This document shows positions 42,278 through 52,107 of a stretch of DNA of 64,000 nucleotides, piece after piece; the stretch's first letter is position 1, and each line of letters opens with the position of its first letter. This DNA comes from Hyphomonas sp. Its GTDB lineage: Bacteria > Pseudomonadota > Alphaproteobacteria > Caulobacterales > Hyphomonadaceae. A model generated the notes under the pieces. The model ran no database searches. It saw nothing but the letters and a program-made list of their open reading frames with translations, and was not told the origin of the DNA. A program made the position numbers and the translations under genes. The DNA lies in the NCBI GenBank assembly GCA_016124495.1, contig WGNP01000006.1, positions 124,001 through 188,000 on the forward strand. The letters run 5' to 3'.

Positions 42278-42991
42278 ATGCGCGTCCTATTGATTGAAGA
42301 TGATCGGGCACTGGCACGCTCCATTGAGCTGATGCTGAAAGCCGCTGGCTTCAACGTCTATATGACGGACCTCGGTGAAGATGGCGTCGATCTCGGCAAG
42401 GTCTATGAGTACGACATGATCCTTCTCGATCTGTCGCTGCCGGACATCTCTGGCTTCGAAGTCCTGAAGCAGCTGCGCATGAGCCGCGTCAACACACCTG
42501 TAATGATTCTCTCGGGCAACCCGGACATTGAAGCGAAAGTGAAAACCCTCGGCTATGGCGCCGACGACTACCTCACCAAGCCTTTTAACAAGGACGAACT
42601 GATCGCGCGCATCACCGCCATCGTCCGCCGCTCGAAAGGCCATGCCGAAAGCGTCATCCGCACCGGCGAAATCCTCGTCAACCTGGATGCCAAGACTGTC
42701 GAAGTCGAAGGCGACCGCGTGCACCTCACCGGCAAGGAATACGCGATGTTCGAGCTGCTCTCCCTGCGCAAGGGCACGACGCTCACCAAGGAAATGTTCC
42801 TCAACCACCTTTATGGCGGCATGGACGAACCAGAACTCAAGATTATCGACGTGTTCATCTGCAAGTTGCGCAAGAAGCTGCAGCAGGCGACTGGTGGCAA
42901 CCACTATATCGAAACCGTCTGGGGCCGCGGCTATGTGCTCCGGGACCCCCGCCCGGCGTCTAAGGCCGGCGAAATCGAAGTCGCCGCCTAA
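42278..42991 (+). CDS. ctrA: cell-cycle response regulator CtrA
   Basis: The 237-residue OmpR-type regulator is almost certainly CtrA. The receiver [56 protein letters not shown] has the phospho-acceptor at Asp51, and [11 protein letters not shown] holds the conserved Lys. The winged-helix domain has [54 protein letters not shown]. The C-terminus ends in VAA, matching the Ala-Ala end needed for ClpXP turnover. It controls replication start, division and polar organelles. It lies downstream of the FlhF/FlhG-like genes and is followed by a clear terminator. Confidence 0.96.
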   Translation: MRVLLIEDDRALARSIELMLKAAGFNVYMTDLGEDGVDLGKVYEYDMILLDLSLPDISGFEVLKQLRMSRVNTPVMILSGNPDIEAKVKTLGYGADDYLTKPFNKDELIARITAIVRRSKGHAESVIRTGEILVNLDAKTVEVEGDRVHLTGKEYAMFELLSLRKGTTLTKEMFLNHLYGGMDEPELKIIDVFICKLRKKLQQATGGNHYIETVWGRGYVLRDPRPASKAGEIEVAA

Positions 42992-43015
42992 CGCGCCTGA
43001 AGCTGAAAAGTTCAA

Positions 43016-43048
43016 ACGCCCTGGCCCTGCGCCGGGGCGTCTCCTTTT
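43016..43048 (+). terminator. intrinsic terminator of ctrA
   Basis: The stem acgccc/gggcgt encloses a GC-rich loop and is followed by ctcctttt, 25 nt after the ctrA stop. The stem is short but the layout is that of a rho-independent terminator. Confidence 0.6.
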
Positions 43049-43179
43049 GAAGGCGCAAGCAAAGCCGCTTCACCTGCATCCCTGACGGTTTCCCGAACTT
43101 TTTCCATGTCATCCCGGCCAAAGCCAGAACCCAGTGTGTTTTGACTCGATTGAAGTCCGGGGCCCCGGCGTCCGGAGGC

Positions 43180-43600
43180 ATGACAAGCCACTGACGTTTT
43201 TTGCCCTCCGCCAATCCGGCTAGGTCCCCTGCGGGGGTTACTCTCCCGTCCATGATCCCGATGCGCGCCTTCAGAGCCGACCCGCATTTCGCCGACCTGT
43301 TCGCGCCTGTGTGTGTCATCTGCTGGCCGGTTCTCTGCCGGCAGCTCAACGCGCTGCTGGTCTGGAGCAGGCGCCAGAGCGTGGTGCATCTTCTTTATTC
43401 GGTCAACGACTGGAGCTTCATTACCCTGCGCCGCGCCGGCGAAGCGACCCATCCTGTAACCAGCAAGCCGCTCGCCCGAACCTTCCGTCCCCTGACGGAT
43501 ACAGGCTTGGGCAGTGATGTGCCATCTGATCTTGATGCGCGCTCGCGCAGCGAGACAGCATGCTCCGCACTTATCCTCCTTGCGTCAGCGGGGGAGTTGG
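43180..43600 (+). repeat. dispersed repeat, copy B (partner at 9986-10401)
   Basis: The same-orientation partner of copy A. The best-matching block runs from gatgcgcgccttcagagccgaccc to ccttccgtcccctgacggat, and a further shared block is gcgtcagcgggggagttgg. It lies downstream of ctrA, while copy A lies downstream of the DUF1543 gene, so both copies occupy 3' intergenic space. No transposase is associated with either. Confidence 0.75.
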
Positions 43601-43763
43601 TATCCTGCGCAGCAGGATGTCTTAGGGGGGGCACTTTACTCACACCCCAACATATCCTCGCTCATTTTCCGCTCATGCCGGCTTTCGACGGGATGAACGG
43701 AAAATCAGTGCAGCTGAAACCCGGAAACCGGCCGCTTCCCGAAAGCGCGTCTGGCCGCACGCG

Positions 43764-44219
43764 CTATTTCCGTGCTCGAGCCTCGTCCGTACCCAGACGG
43801 GCGAGCTCATCGGCGCGGTCATTGTTCGGGTCGCCCGAATGCCCTTTCACCCATTTCCAAGTGATGACATGGCGCGCGCAGGCCTCTTCCATCGCCATCC
43901 AGAGTTCCTGGTTCTTCACGGGTTTCTTGTCAGCGGTTTTCCAGCCATTGCGCTTCCAGCCCTTGATCCATTTCGTCAGGCCGTCCTTCACATAGGTTGA
44001 GTCCACATGCAGCGTCACCTTCGACGGTTTCTTCAGGGCGTTCAGCGCCTCGATAACCGCCATCATTTCCATCCGGTTGTTGGTCGTCGCCGGATCGCCG
44101 CCATACAGTTCCTTCACATGGCCGCCCGCGCGCATGAGGGCGCCCCAGCCGCCGGGGCCGGGATTGCCACTGCACGCGCCGTCGGTCCAGATTTCGATCG
44201 TGTCGATTGTCTCGGTCAT
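43764..44219 (-). CDS. rnhA: ribonuclease HI
   Basis: The start is [21 protein letters not shown] at 44219 (151 residues); the track ORF is extended upstream in error. All four acidic active-site residues are visible: Asp in [15 protein letters not shown], Glu in [13 protein letters not shown], Asp in LHVDSTYV and Asp in NNDRADELA. It removes RNA from RNA-DNA hybrids in replication. It follows thrB and a membrane protein gene on the same strand, a variant of the thrB-rnhA order common in alphaproteobacteria. Confidence 0.95.
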   Translation of the reverse strand: MTETIDTIEIWTDGACSGNPGPGGWGALMRAGGHVKELYGGDPATTNNRMEMMAVIEALNALKKPSKVTLHVDSTYVKDGLTKWIKGWKRNGWKTADKKPVKNQELWMAMEEACARHVITWKWVKGHSGDPNNDRADELARLGTDEARARK

Positions 44220-44260
44220 GCCTCGCGAGGTGGCCCGCTTCGCCGGATGCGTCAAGCCGC

Positions 44261-44821
44261 TCAGAAAATGCTGAGATCCATCTCGGTCAGCTGCTTTGCC
44301 GGCGCGACGATCCGGTGCAGCAGGAAGCCGCAGAACGCGCCTGCCACCCCGCCGATCGCGGCGCCTGAGACCAGCGCTCCCGCGGCCGCTGCCGCCCCGC
44401 CGAACCATCCGAAAACACAGGTCGTGCCGCCCACAATGATCGCGCCCCAGACCGCCCCCCAGCGTAGGTACGGCATCAATGCCGTGATGCCTCGGTGCGG
44501 CAGGCGCCCGATCGACAGACCCAGCGCCAGCGCCGCAGCCGGCACCGTGATGAAGAACAGGAAGAAGTTCAGCGCCGCCAGCTGCAGCCCGGTCTGTACG
44601 CCGCTGAGAAACCCGGTCTGCCCCACGGCCAGCCCGCCCCAGCCCAGGATGCCGAAGGCCAGTTCCATCAGTCCAAGGAATACATACCCCATCAGCGTCA
44701 CGCTCACGCAGGCCGCAAAGGAAGACACCAGCAAGGCCAGCCGGATCCGTTTCACGCGCCTCGGCCGGGGCGTCGTCGCATAGGCGGGAAGCGCGCTGTC
44801 GCTTTCCACCTCGCTGGTCAT
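44261..44821 (-). CDS. hypothetical polytopic membrane protein between thrB and rnhA
   Basis: The 186-residue protein has four or five membrane segments rich in Gly and Ala, including a glycine-rich pair near the end ([32 protein letters not shown]), and a charged N-terminal tail. It overlaps the thrB stop by 4 nt, so it belongs to the operon. I recognise no family and no function can be offered. Confidence 0.65.
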   Translation of the reverse strand: MTSEVESDSALPAYATTPRPRRVKRIRLALLVSSFAACVSVTLMGYVFLGLMELAFGILGWGGLAVGQTGFLSGVQTGLQLAALNFFLFFITVPAAALALGLSIGRLPHRGITALMPYLRWGAVWGAIIVGGTTCVFGWFGGAAAAAGALVSGAAIGGVAGAFCGFLLHRIVAPAKQLTEMDLSIF

Positions 44822-45804
44822 GCCCCATATCCTTCCGCGCCCTTGATGTGCAGATGGAACGCGAGCCGTGCGGCATATTCAAGAGGGTTCTTGGGCCGCA
44901 CCAAGGCGCCCGCCGGCGTCGAGCTCCAGTCCACGAGCCTGGTCAGGAAGAACCGCATCGCTGAGCCAAGGCAGAGGAGGGGCAGGGCGTCCAGCTCATC
45001 GCGCGCCAGCGGCCGCACGGACTGGTAACCCGCGATCAGGGCCGCGCCTTTTGAGAAGTTGAACTCCAGACGTGAGGCATCGCTGGCATTGCCTTCATCG
45101 AAGGCCCAGGCATTCATGCACACGGCAAGGTCATAGGCCAGCACATCGGTGCAGGCGAAATAGAAGTCGATGGCGCCGGAAAACTCGTTGCCCAGGAAAA
45201 AGGCATTATCCGGAAACAAGTCCGCATGGATGGTCCCGCGCGGCAGGTCCGCAAAACTGCTCCGGGACCGGAGGATCTGGATAAAAGCGGCTTCAACCGT
45301 GTCCGACAGTCCGACCTGCAAGGCATTGGCATCGTCGGTCCGCCCCGCCCAGAGCGGCGCCCAGGCTTTTAGTCCCAGTGAGTTCTCTCGCTCACCCGCA
45401 AAGTCGGCGAGCGCCAGGTGCATCTTCGCAAGGCCTTCGCCCAGCGCCCGGCACTGGCGCACGTTCGGCCGGCGCGGCGAAAGCCCGTCGAGGAATGTGA
45501 TGATCACCGCCGGCCGGCCTTCCAGCGTGCGCAGCGCCGAGCCGTCGCGTCCCATCACCGGTTCGGGGCAGGGATAACCCTTGGCGGCAAGGTGCTGTTT
45601 CAGGCCGATGAAATAGGGTAGCTCCGCCGCGTTCACGCGCTTCTCGAAAAGGGTAAGGATGAACCGGCCTTTTTCCGTCTCGAGATAGTAGTTCGAATTC
45701 TCTACGCCTTCGGCAATGCCCTTGAAAGCGAGGGCCGCGCCGAGGTCGTAGGCGGAGAGGAACTCCGCCAACGCCTCATCGGATACTTGCGTGTAGACCG
45801 CCAT
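44818..45804 (-). CDS. thrB: homoserine kinase (APH-fold, ThrB type II)
   Basis: The 328-residue protein belongs to the choline-kinase/APH-fold homoserine kinases of alphaproteobacteria and pseudomonads: [37 protein letters not shown], the catalytic [15 protein letters not shown] and [25 protein letters not shown]. It phosphorylates homoserine for threonine synthesis. It is the first gene of the thrB-membrane protein-rnhA operon and lies 9 nt downstream of an MFS gene stop on the same strand. Confidence 0.92.
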   Translation of the reverse strand: MAVYTQVSDEALAEFLSAYDLGAALAFKGIAEGVENSNYYLETEKGRFILTLFEKRVNAAELPYFIGLKQHLAAKGYPCPEPVMGRDGSALRTLEGRPAVIITFLDGLSPRRPNVRQCRALGEGLAKMHLALADFAGERENSLGLKAWAPLWAGRTDDANALQVGLSDTVEAAFIQILRSRSSFADLPRGTIHADLFPDNAFFLGNEFSGAIDFYFACTDVLAYDLAVCMNAWAFDEGNASDASRLEFNFSKGAALIAGYQSVRPLARDELDALPLLCLGSAMRFFLTRLVDWSSTPAGALVRPKNPLEYAARLAFHLHIKGAEGYGA

Positions 45805-45813
45805 CCTGCCGGA

Positions 45814-47316
45814 CTAAGCGGTCTTGTTCACCATGTCACGTACCAGTGTCTTGCCCGCCAGCAGGTAGTGCAGGGCGGCCCAGGCATACAGTGCGTTGAA
45901 AATGATGATCGACCATTGCAGTCCGCGTGCGTCAGCGCTCACGCAGGTTGCTAGCTGCTCGGCAGTTAGGGCTACTGCTGCCTTGCAGATGTCGAGCGTT
46001 AGTCCGAGGTCTGCTCCTGTCAGGAAGCTGGACTTAAGGAATGTAGACAGGGCACCGATAATCGGCGGGCCAAGCCCGTAGCCCAGAAGGTTGACAACGA
46101 ACAAGGTCACGGCGACTGCGCTTGCGCGCATTCTGCTGTCCACAACGCCTCCAGAGACAGCATACATCGGACCCAGATAGAAGTAGTGGATCATTGCTGC
46201 GATCATCAGGAAGGGCATGGCCAGCCAGAGATTATCGACAGAGTATCCAACCGCATAAAGGGGCACCGAAAGGCCCATACCAAGCGCCGGAAGCCAGGAA
46301 AGCGATGTCGGGCGGGTCTTCGCCATCTTGTCCGAGAGGTATCCCGAGAGGAAGACACCGATCGCGGCCATGACACCAAGAATTACACCAAACAGAAGTG
46401 CTGCCTGTTGCAGGTTCAGTCCGTGAGTGCGGATCAGGAAGGAGGTCGTGAACTGACCGACACCGTAACCGATGAAAGACGCAATGGTCGCGCCCGCAAC
46501 AACGTGTACATAGGCTGGCTTCTTCATCAGGATTTTCAGAACCTGAACAAAGCTCGTGCGCTCCCCGGTCTTGTTCTGAAGTTCCGGTGGATCGGAGTAA
46601 CCCCGGGGCGGCTCACGGATTGTCAGGAACACAATCAGGCCAAGCAGCAAGCCAGGTAGTCCGACAACGACGAATGCGACGCGCCATCCTTCGATGGAAG
46701 GCCAATCCAGCATGTTGAGCGCCCAGGTCCAGCCCCAGTCTGTCAGCGCCGCTGCGATCTGTGCCCCACTGAGGTTGCCGGCCACGAATGCCCCGAAGAC
46801 CGCAGCAAACATACCCCCCAAGGGCACACCAAGGGCATAGATCGAAACCGCCGTGGCACGGCTGCCCGGCTTGAAATAGTCTGCAATAAGGGATTGTGCA
46901 GGCGGTGTGCAGCCCGCCTCTCCAACGCTGACCCCGATGCGAAACAGGAACAGCATCAGGAAGGTCGTTGCAAACCCGCAGAGAACCGTCATCAGGCTCC
47001 AGAATGCCACCGCTGCCGCGATGATACCGACGCGGTGTGAGCGCTCTGAAAAGCGTGCGATCGGGATGCCCAGCATGGTATACAGAATGGCGAAGGCAGG
47101 GCCGCCCAAAAGGCCCATCTGCCAGTCCTCAACGCCGAACGAGTTTTTGATGGGCTCCGTAAGGATATTGATGATCGTACGGTCAATGAAATTGAAGATG
47201 TAGACCAGCAGCAATGAGCCGAGGACATAGCTGCGATAAGCTTTGGTTCCAAACCCTGTCTCGTGGGGCGGCAGGCTCACAGCTTGCGTCTGGCTCGAAT
47301 TGGCGGCGTCGGTCAT
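45814..47316 (-). CDS. MFS transporter, spinster-like
   Basis: The 500-residue protein has twelve helices and the spinster-type start YRSYVLGSLLLVYIFNFIDRTIINILTEPIKNSFGVEDWQMGLLGGPAFAILYTMLGIPIARFSERSHRVGII. The signature FRIGVSVGEAGCTPPAQSLIADYF is also shared with the tandem copy. These carriers move lipids or organic acids in various organisms and are frequent near aromatic or sterol catabolic genes. Locally the base composition is lower in GC than in its paralog. The substrate is unknown. Confidence 0.9.
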   Translation of the reverse strand: MTDAANSSQTQAVSLPPHETGFGTKAYRSYVLGSLLLVYIFNFIDRTIINILTEPIKNSFGVEDWQMGLLGGPAFAILYTMLGIPIARFSERSHRVGIIAAAVAFWSLMTVLCGFATTFLMLFLFRIGVSVGEAGCTPPAQSLIADYFKPGSRATAVSIYALGVPLGGMFAAVFGAFVAGNLSGAQIAAALTDWGWTWALNMLDWPSIEGWRVAFVVVGLPGLLLGLIVFLTIREPPRGYSDPPELQNKTGERTSFVQVLKILMKKPAYVHVVAGATIASFIGYGVGQFTTSFLIRTHGLNLQQAALLFGVILGVMAAIGVFLSGYLSDKMAKTRPTSLSWLPALGMGLSVPLYAVGYSVDNLWLAMPFLMIAAMIHYFYLGPMYAVSGGVVDSRMRASAVAVTLFVVNLLGYGLGPPIIGALSTFLKSSFLTGADLGLTLDICKAAVALTAEQLATCVSADARGLQWSIIIFNALYAWAALHYLLAGKTLVRDMVNKTA

Positions 47317-47352
47317 AGGCGTCTCCAGTTAAGGCGGTAGGGTATTGCGAAA

Positions 47353-48846
47353 TCAGGTAGCAGGACTCCAGCGATCCTTCTGGTAGGTGCGGGCGGCGAG
47401 GAAGTAGAACAGGGCGGCAATACCGAAGAACAGCACGGTCGCCACCATCGACTGGCGCAGGCCTTCGGCATAGGCCGAGCAGAGGGCTGGGCCGGTTTCT
47501 CCGAGCTCTGCGATACGGCCGGCGCAGAGGCCTGGATTGAAGGTCGCAAAGGCCTCTTCAAGGCCGGCTTTCCTGACGATTCCGCCCATGAAGGCGCTGC
47601 TCATCATGCCGGTGAAGAGGGGGCCGATGCCGTTGCCGATCAGGCTGATAATCAGCAGCATCACGGAGACCGTCGTGGCGCGAGAACGCGGGCTGACGAT
47701 CGAGGTCGAAACTGTGTACTGCGCGCCGAGGTAGGCATAGTGCGCGATGGCCGCGATCACCCAGAGCCAAAAGGCCATGGTGAGCGTAGGGCTCAGGAAG
47801 GCGCCGACATATGCGGGGATGGCGATCAGTAGGCCGACACCCGGCAGCCAGGCCGCAACGGACGGAAAACGCGGCGAAAGTTTTTCGGAGAGGAACCCGC
47901 CCGCGAAGGTACCGAAGGCGGCAACGGCCGCCAGCGGCGCACCGTAGTTCATAGCGGCCTCGGCGACGCTGACCCCGTGCACGCGCATCAGGAACGGCGC
48001 CTGGAAACTGATCAGACCGTAGCCGACGAACGCCACGAAGGCCGCTCCAAGCGACAGCGTCCAGAAGGTTGGCTTCTGGCCGAATTCCTTGAAGGCCTCG
48101 AAGAATCCCGCCTTGTCCGGTATGGCCGATTTGGGGTCCGAGTAGCCGCGAGGCGGCTCACGGACGGTCAGCCAGAAGATAAGTGCCACGAGGATCCCTG
48201 GTACGCCGACGATCACGAAGACGAGCCGCCAGCCTTCCACTTCCGCCCAATTCACGCCGGTAAAGAGGAACTCCAGGCCGATGGCATTCATCCAGCTGCC
48301 GAACGTCTCGCCCTTCAGGCTGGCGAGCTGGCCGCCGAAAAGCTGGGCGAGGACGCCGCCGATGGTGACGCCCATCGAATAGATACCGATCGCGTTGGCG
48401 CGGCTCTTGGGCGGGTAATAGTCGGTGATGATCGAGTTGGCGGGGGGGGTGCAGCCGGCCTCGCCGATGGCGACCCCGATGCGGAAGACGAGCAGCCAGA
48501 GGAAACTGGCGGCAAGACCGCAGAACACTGTCATCAGCGACCAGACAACGACACACAGTGCTATGATCATCACCCGGTTGGAACGGTCGGCCCACATCGC
48601 GATAGGGATGCCCATAATCGCGTAGAACAGCGCAAAGGGCGGTCCAGTCAGCAGGCCCCATTGCGCATCGCTGAGCGAGAAAGTGTTTATGATCGGCTGA
48701 GCGACGACCGTAATCACGGTGCGATCGATAAAGTTCAGCGTGTAAATGAGTGTCAGCGCGATGAGGACGTAGGAGCGATAGCCCTTCGAGCCATAGCCCG
48801 TGATGTGCCCGTTCGCGCTGTCAGCCGTAGCCGCAGTGGCCGTCAT
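47353..48846 (-). CDS. MFS transporter, spinster-like (tandem paralog)
   Basis: The start MTATAATADSANGHITGYG at 48846 gives 497 residues, with ggaggcgagag upstream; the track start is earlier. It shares IDRTVITVVAQPIINTFSLSDAQWGLLTGPPFALFYAIMGIPIAMWADRSNRVMII and FRIGVAIGEAGCTPPANSIITDYYPP with the next gene downstream. The two are separated by 36 nt and probably co-transcribed. They are clearly paralogs, but divergent enough to have different substrates. Confidence 0.9.
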   Translation of the reverse strand: MTATAATADSANGHITGYGSKGYRSYVLIALTLIYTLNFIDRTVITVVAQPIINTFSLSDAQWGLLTGPPFALFYAIMGIPIAMWADRSNRVMIIALCVVVWSLMTVFCGLAASFLWLLVFRIGVAIGEAGCTPPANSIITDYYPPKSRANAIGIYSMGVTIGGVLAQLFGGQLASLKGETFGSWMNAIGLEFLFTGVNWAEVEGWRLVFVIVGVPGILVALIFWLTVREPPRGYSDPKSAIPDKAGFFEAFKEFGQKPTFWTLSLGAAFVAFVGYGLISFQAPFLMRVHGVSVAEAAMNYGAPLAAVAAFGTFAGGFLSEKLSPRFPSVAAWLPGVGLLIAIPAYVGAFLSPTLTMAFWLWVIAAIAHYAYLGAQYTVSTSIVSPRSRATTVSVMLLIISLIGNGIGPLFTGMMSSAFMGGIVRKAGLEEAFATFNPGLCAGRIAELGETGPALCSAYAEGLRQSMVATVLFFGIAALFYFLAARTYQKDRWSPAT

Positions 48847-49125
48847 TGTATCTCTCGCCTCCCAGGGGAAAGCGCGCTTCTGGCGGCGCGCCTTGTTATG
48901 GAGAGACGGTAACCTGCCTGCTGCCGCCTGCAAGCCTTATCGTCAGGGCAGGCGAAGACACCCCCGTTTTTCCCCTCCTCCGGGCATTGATTCTGGCTCC
49001 GGGCATTGAATCCGGCGCGCGCCTGATCTCATTCGCCGCGGCAAGCCTGATACATGAGCGCTGCGCCATGGGCCTCGCCCGCAAAATGACCGCCTTCGGA
49101 TCAATTTGCCGGATGAGCCCTGTCC
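48847..49125. other. intergenic region, nothing recognised
   Basis: This 279-bp gap between the MFS start and the ABC-F relic should hold the promoter of the MFS pair. I see no clear -35/-10 pair, operator or RNA gene. The small ORFs here overlap each other on both strands and have no recognisable content. Confidence 0.4.
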
Positions 49126-49651
49126 ATGCCTGCTTCAATCACCCTGTCTTCGCTCAGCTTTGCCCTGCCTGATGGCCGGGTTCTGTTTTCAGACCTGAAT
49201 TTCAGTTTCAATCAGGAACGCATCGGACTTCTCTGTCAGAACGGCGTCGGCAAATCCGCGCTGCTGCGCCTCTAAAGCGGGTACCTGTCGCCGTCTGCCG
49301 GAAAATTTTCGTCAGCAGCAAGCTCGGAATGCAGCGCCAGAGTTTCGAAGGGGCGGCCAGACGATTGCCGGTCTGTTCGATGTCCGGGCGTCGCCGGCGA
49401 ACCTGCGCCGCGCCGAAGCAGGCGAAGCAGACGCGTTGGAGGCGGCGGACCGGACGCTGGAGGCGCGCCTCGCTGAAGCGCTCGGCCGGGCCGGGAGGGA
49501 CGCCGCGCCGGAGACGCTGCCCGCGTCCCTCTCCGGCCGGCTGCGCACGTGGGCGGCCCTCGCCGCAATGATCTTCGCAGAGCCTGATTTCCAGCTGCTG
49601 GAGGAGCCGACCAGCAATCTCGACCGCAAGGGACGCGCGGCGGCGGAGTAG
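49126..49651 (+). pseudogene. relic of an ABC-F ATPase gene
   Basis: From 49126 the sequence reads MPASITLSSLSFALPDGRVLFSDLNFSFNQERIGLLCQNGVGKSALLRL and then a TAA. This is the start of an ABC-F (Uup/EttA-like) ATPase up to its Walker A. Downstream, shifted frames contain an ABC signature remnant (LSGRLRTWAALAAMIF) and a Walker B-like LLEEPTSNLDRKG, normally LLDEPTNHLD. Only about 170 of over 500 codons remain and most of the linker and second cassette are missing. It is non-functional. Confidence 0.8.
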
Positions 49652-49844
49652 AGGTCGATCTGGTTCGAGAGCTGGACCTAAGCGATCGCCGGCCCGTCCC
49701 GGCAGGCGGGGGCCAGCGTCAGGGGGCAGGAGACAGTATCGGCCGCCGCGGCTTCGGTCTAAGCCTGCGCCATGGCAGGCGCGCCTGCCGGTCCCGAACA
49801 GGCCTCCGTGAGCAGGATTACGGCGGCGGCGGCCAGGGATCGCA

Positions 49845-50666
49845 TCAGGAGCGGACCTTGAACGGCTCGTGCCAGCCTTTCGGGGAGGCCGAGAATATCT
49901 CGTAGCCGGTTTCGGTGACGCCGATGGAATGCTCAAACTGGGCCGAAAGCTGGCGGTCGCGCGTTACGGCGGTCCAGCCATCCGGGAGGATGGCAGCGTC
50001 CTTGCGGCCGAGGTTCAGCATCGGCTCCACCGTGAAGAACATGCCAGCCTTAATCACCGGGCCTGTTCCGTAGGCGGAGGAATGGACGACGTTCGGCTCG
50101 TCATGGAACAGGCGCCCGAGCCCATGCCCGCAGAATTCGTCGACCACGGAGACGCGGTTGAGGCGAGCCACTTCGCTGATCGCGCCGCCTATGTCACCGA
50201 AGCGCGCGCCCGGCTTGATCTGCGCGATGCCGGCCATCATGGCCTCGTAGGTCACTTCCATCAGGCGCTCAGCTTTTCGCTTCACTTCGCCTACGCCGTA
50301 CATCCGGCTGTGGTCGCCGTGCCAGCCATCGACGATCAACGTTACGTCGATGTTGGCGATGTCGCCGTCTTTCAGCGCTTTCGGTCCGGGGATGCCGTGG
50401 CAGATCACGTGGTTCACCGAGATGCACGAGGCGTGGCGATAGCCGCGGTAGCCGATGGTGGCCGAGGTCGCGCCATGATCGTGCACGAACTCATAGATCC
50501 GCCGGTCGAGATACTCGGTCGTGACGCCTGGCTTGACCTCGGGAACCAGCATATCGAGGCACTCGGCGACCAGGCGGCCAGCGCGGCGCATGCCCTCGAA
50601 GCCCTCGGGGCCGTGGGTGCGGATTTCGCCCGTGCGCAGGGGCAGTAGGAGCTCTGTGTCTGTCAT
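49845..50666 (-). CDS. map: methionine aminopeptidase, type I
   Basis: The start MTDTELLLPLRTGEIRTHGPEGFEGMRRAGRLVAE at 50666 gives 273 residues; the track start is upstream. The dinuclear metal ligands are visible: NIDVTLIVDGWHGDHSRMY (two Asp), CGHGLGRLFHDEP (His) and FFTVEPML (Glu), with SAQFEHSIGVTETG giving the last Glu. It removes the initiator Met from new proteins. The gene stands alone and is divergent from the serine hydrolase operon. Confidence 0.95.
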   Translation of the reverse strand: MTDTELLLPLRTGEIRTHGPEGFEGMRRAGRLVAECLDMLVPEVKPGVTTEYLDRRIYEFVHDHGATSATIGYRGYRHASCISVNHVICHGIPGPKALKDGDIANIDVTLIVDGWHGDHSRMYGVGEVKRKAERLMEVTYEAMMAGIAQIKPGARFGDIGGAISEVARLNRVSVVDEFCGHGLGRLFHDEPNVVHSSAYGTGPVIKAGMFFTVEPMLNLGRKDAAILPDGWTAVTRDRQLSAQFEHSIGVTETGYEIFSASPKGWHEPFKVRS

Positions 50667-50781
50667 CGGCGTAATATGGCAGGCCGCGCGCCCGTTTTCC
50701 ACTCCCATCTTGCCGAAACGGCTGCCCCCTGCCAGTTAGCGGACCAGAAAACAGGCCAGAAATTTCCAAGGGAGATACCGC

Positions 50782-52107
50782 ATGCGCAAACCCCTGTCCG
50801 TCAAGGCGGCCAGCCTCGCCTTGCTCGCCGTACTCGGCCTCGCGGCCTGTGCCAGTGCGCCGCCGGCCGCTGAAGCGCCCGCGCCGGTCTCTCCTGCCGC
50901 CGAGACGCCGCCCCCGGCTTTCAGCGCTGAGGGAATTGCCGCGCTCGAGGCCCGCATGGCGGCCTATGTCGAGGACGGTGCGGCGAAGGGTATTGCAACT
51001 CGTCTGGTCCGCGGCGGCGAGGTTATCAGCGATGTCCGCTACGGCATCCGCCGCGAGGCCGATGCCGCGCCGGTGGAAGGGGACACGATCTGGCGGGTCT
51101 ATTCGATGTCGAAGCCGGTGACCGGCGTCGCGCTGCTGACGCTCTGGGAAGAGGGCGCGTTCCAGCTGGACGATCCGGTCACGAAATACTTTCCCGAAAT
51201 CGAGGGCCTGCAGGTTTTCACCGGCCTTGATGCGGCGGGCGAACCTGTCCTCGTGCCCGCCGCCCGGCCCGCAACCATCCGGGAACTGATGAGCCATACG
51301 GCCGGCTTCGGCTACGGCCTGCGCGGTGGGGACTATGTCAACGACATGTTCCAGAAAAAGCAGGTGTTCCAGTCACCCACGATGGCGGAAATGGTCAGCC
51401 GCGTCGCCAGTATTCCCCTGCTGCACCAGCCAGGCGAAGTCTGGGACTATTCCATCGCGGTCGATCTGCAGGGCGCGCTGATCGAGCGGCTGTCCGGCCA
51501 GACCTTGGGCGAGTTCTTCGAGACGCGGCTGTTCGGCCCACTGGGCATGAAGGATACCGGCTTCTTTGTTCCGGAAGCGGACTATGACCGTTTCTCGGAT
51601 ATCTGGGGCTGGAGCGCCGAGCAGGGGGCGTTCGCGGCTCTGCCCATGCCCGCTTTCCAGTACCGCAAAGGGATGATCGCTTTTGAAGGCGGCGGGCACG
51701 GGCTCGTCAGCACGATGGACGATTTTGCGCGCTTTGCCGAGATGCTGGCAAATGGCGGCAGCCTCGACGGCGTCCAGATCCTGAAGCCGGAAACCGTCGC
51801 GATGATGGCGACCGATGTGCTGCCCGAAGGCGCCTTCCTCGGCTTTGACGGCACCGCCAGCAGCGAAGCGGCAGGCGTCGGCTTCGGGCTCAACGTCGCG
51901 GTGATCCGCGACGCCGGGAATGACCGCGGTTTTCCGCAGGGCTCCTATACCTGGGGCGGTGCAGCAGGCACTTGGTTTTGGGTGGACCCAGCAAACCGGC
52001 TCTACTTCGTTGGCATGGTGCAACGCTTTGGCCAGGGCGGCCCGGCTTTCGGCGCGCGCACGGAATCGGCCAGTCTCGTCTACAAGGCTCTGGAAACCGC
52101 TGAATGA
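50782..52107 (+). CDS. serine hydrolase, beta-lactamase/EstB family, lipoprotein
   Basis: The 441-residue protein starts with a lipoprotein signal (LALLAVLGLAACASAPPAAEAPAP) followed by a Pro/Ala linker. The catalytic SxxK is in YSMSKPVTGVALL and the Tyr motif is WDYSIAVDLQG, as in EstB-type esterases rather than true beta-lactamases, which have YxN. The C-terminal WGGAAGTWFWVDP stands in place of the KTG box. It is first in an overlapping operon with the CinA-like and membrane protein genes. The substrate is unknown. Confidence 0.88.
   Translation: MRKPLSVKAASLALLAVLGLAACASAPPAAEAPAPVSPAAETPPPAFSAEGIAALEARMAAYVEDGAAKGIATRLVRGGEVISDVRYGIRREADAAPVEGDTIWRVYSMSKPVTGVALLTLWEEGAFQLDDPVTKYFPEIEGLQVFTGLDAAGEPVLVPAARPATIRELMSHTAGFGYGLRGGDYVNDMFQKKQVFQSPTMAEMVSRVASIPLLHQPGEVWDYSIAVDLQGALIERLSGQTLGEFFETRLFGPLGMKDTGFFVPEADYDRFSDIWGWSAEQGAFAALPMPAFQYRKGMIAFEGGGHGLVSTMDDFARFAEMLANGGSLDGVQILKPETVAMMATDVLPEGAFLGFDGTASSEAAGVGFGLNVAVIRDAGNDRGFPQGSYTWGGAAGTWFWVDPANRLYFVGMVQRFGQGGPAFGARTESASLVYKALETAE

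Larger units (their letters stand above)
42992..43763. other. intergenic stretch with ctrA terminator and repeat copy B
   Basis: These 772 bp hold the ctrA terminator and repeat copy B. The 264-aa plus ORF (43201-43995) covers the repeat and then reads antisense through rnhA, so it is not accepted as a gene. Confidence 0.6.

Noticed and set aside
43201-43995. 264-aa plus-strand ORF as a conserved protein
   Set aside because: It covers repeat copy B and then runs antisense through rnhA; differences from copy A are mainly amino-acid changing, so no constraint is seen.
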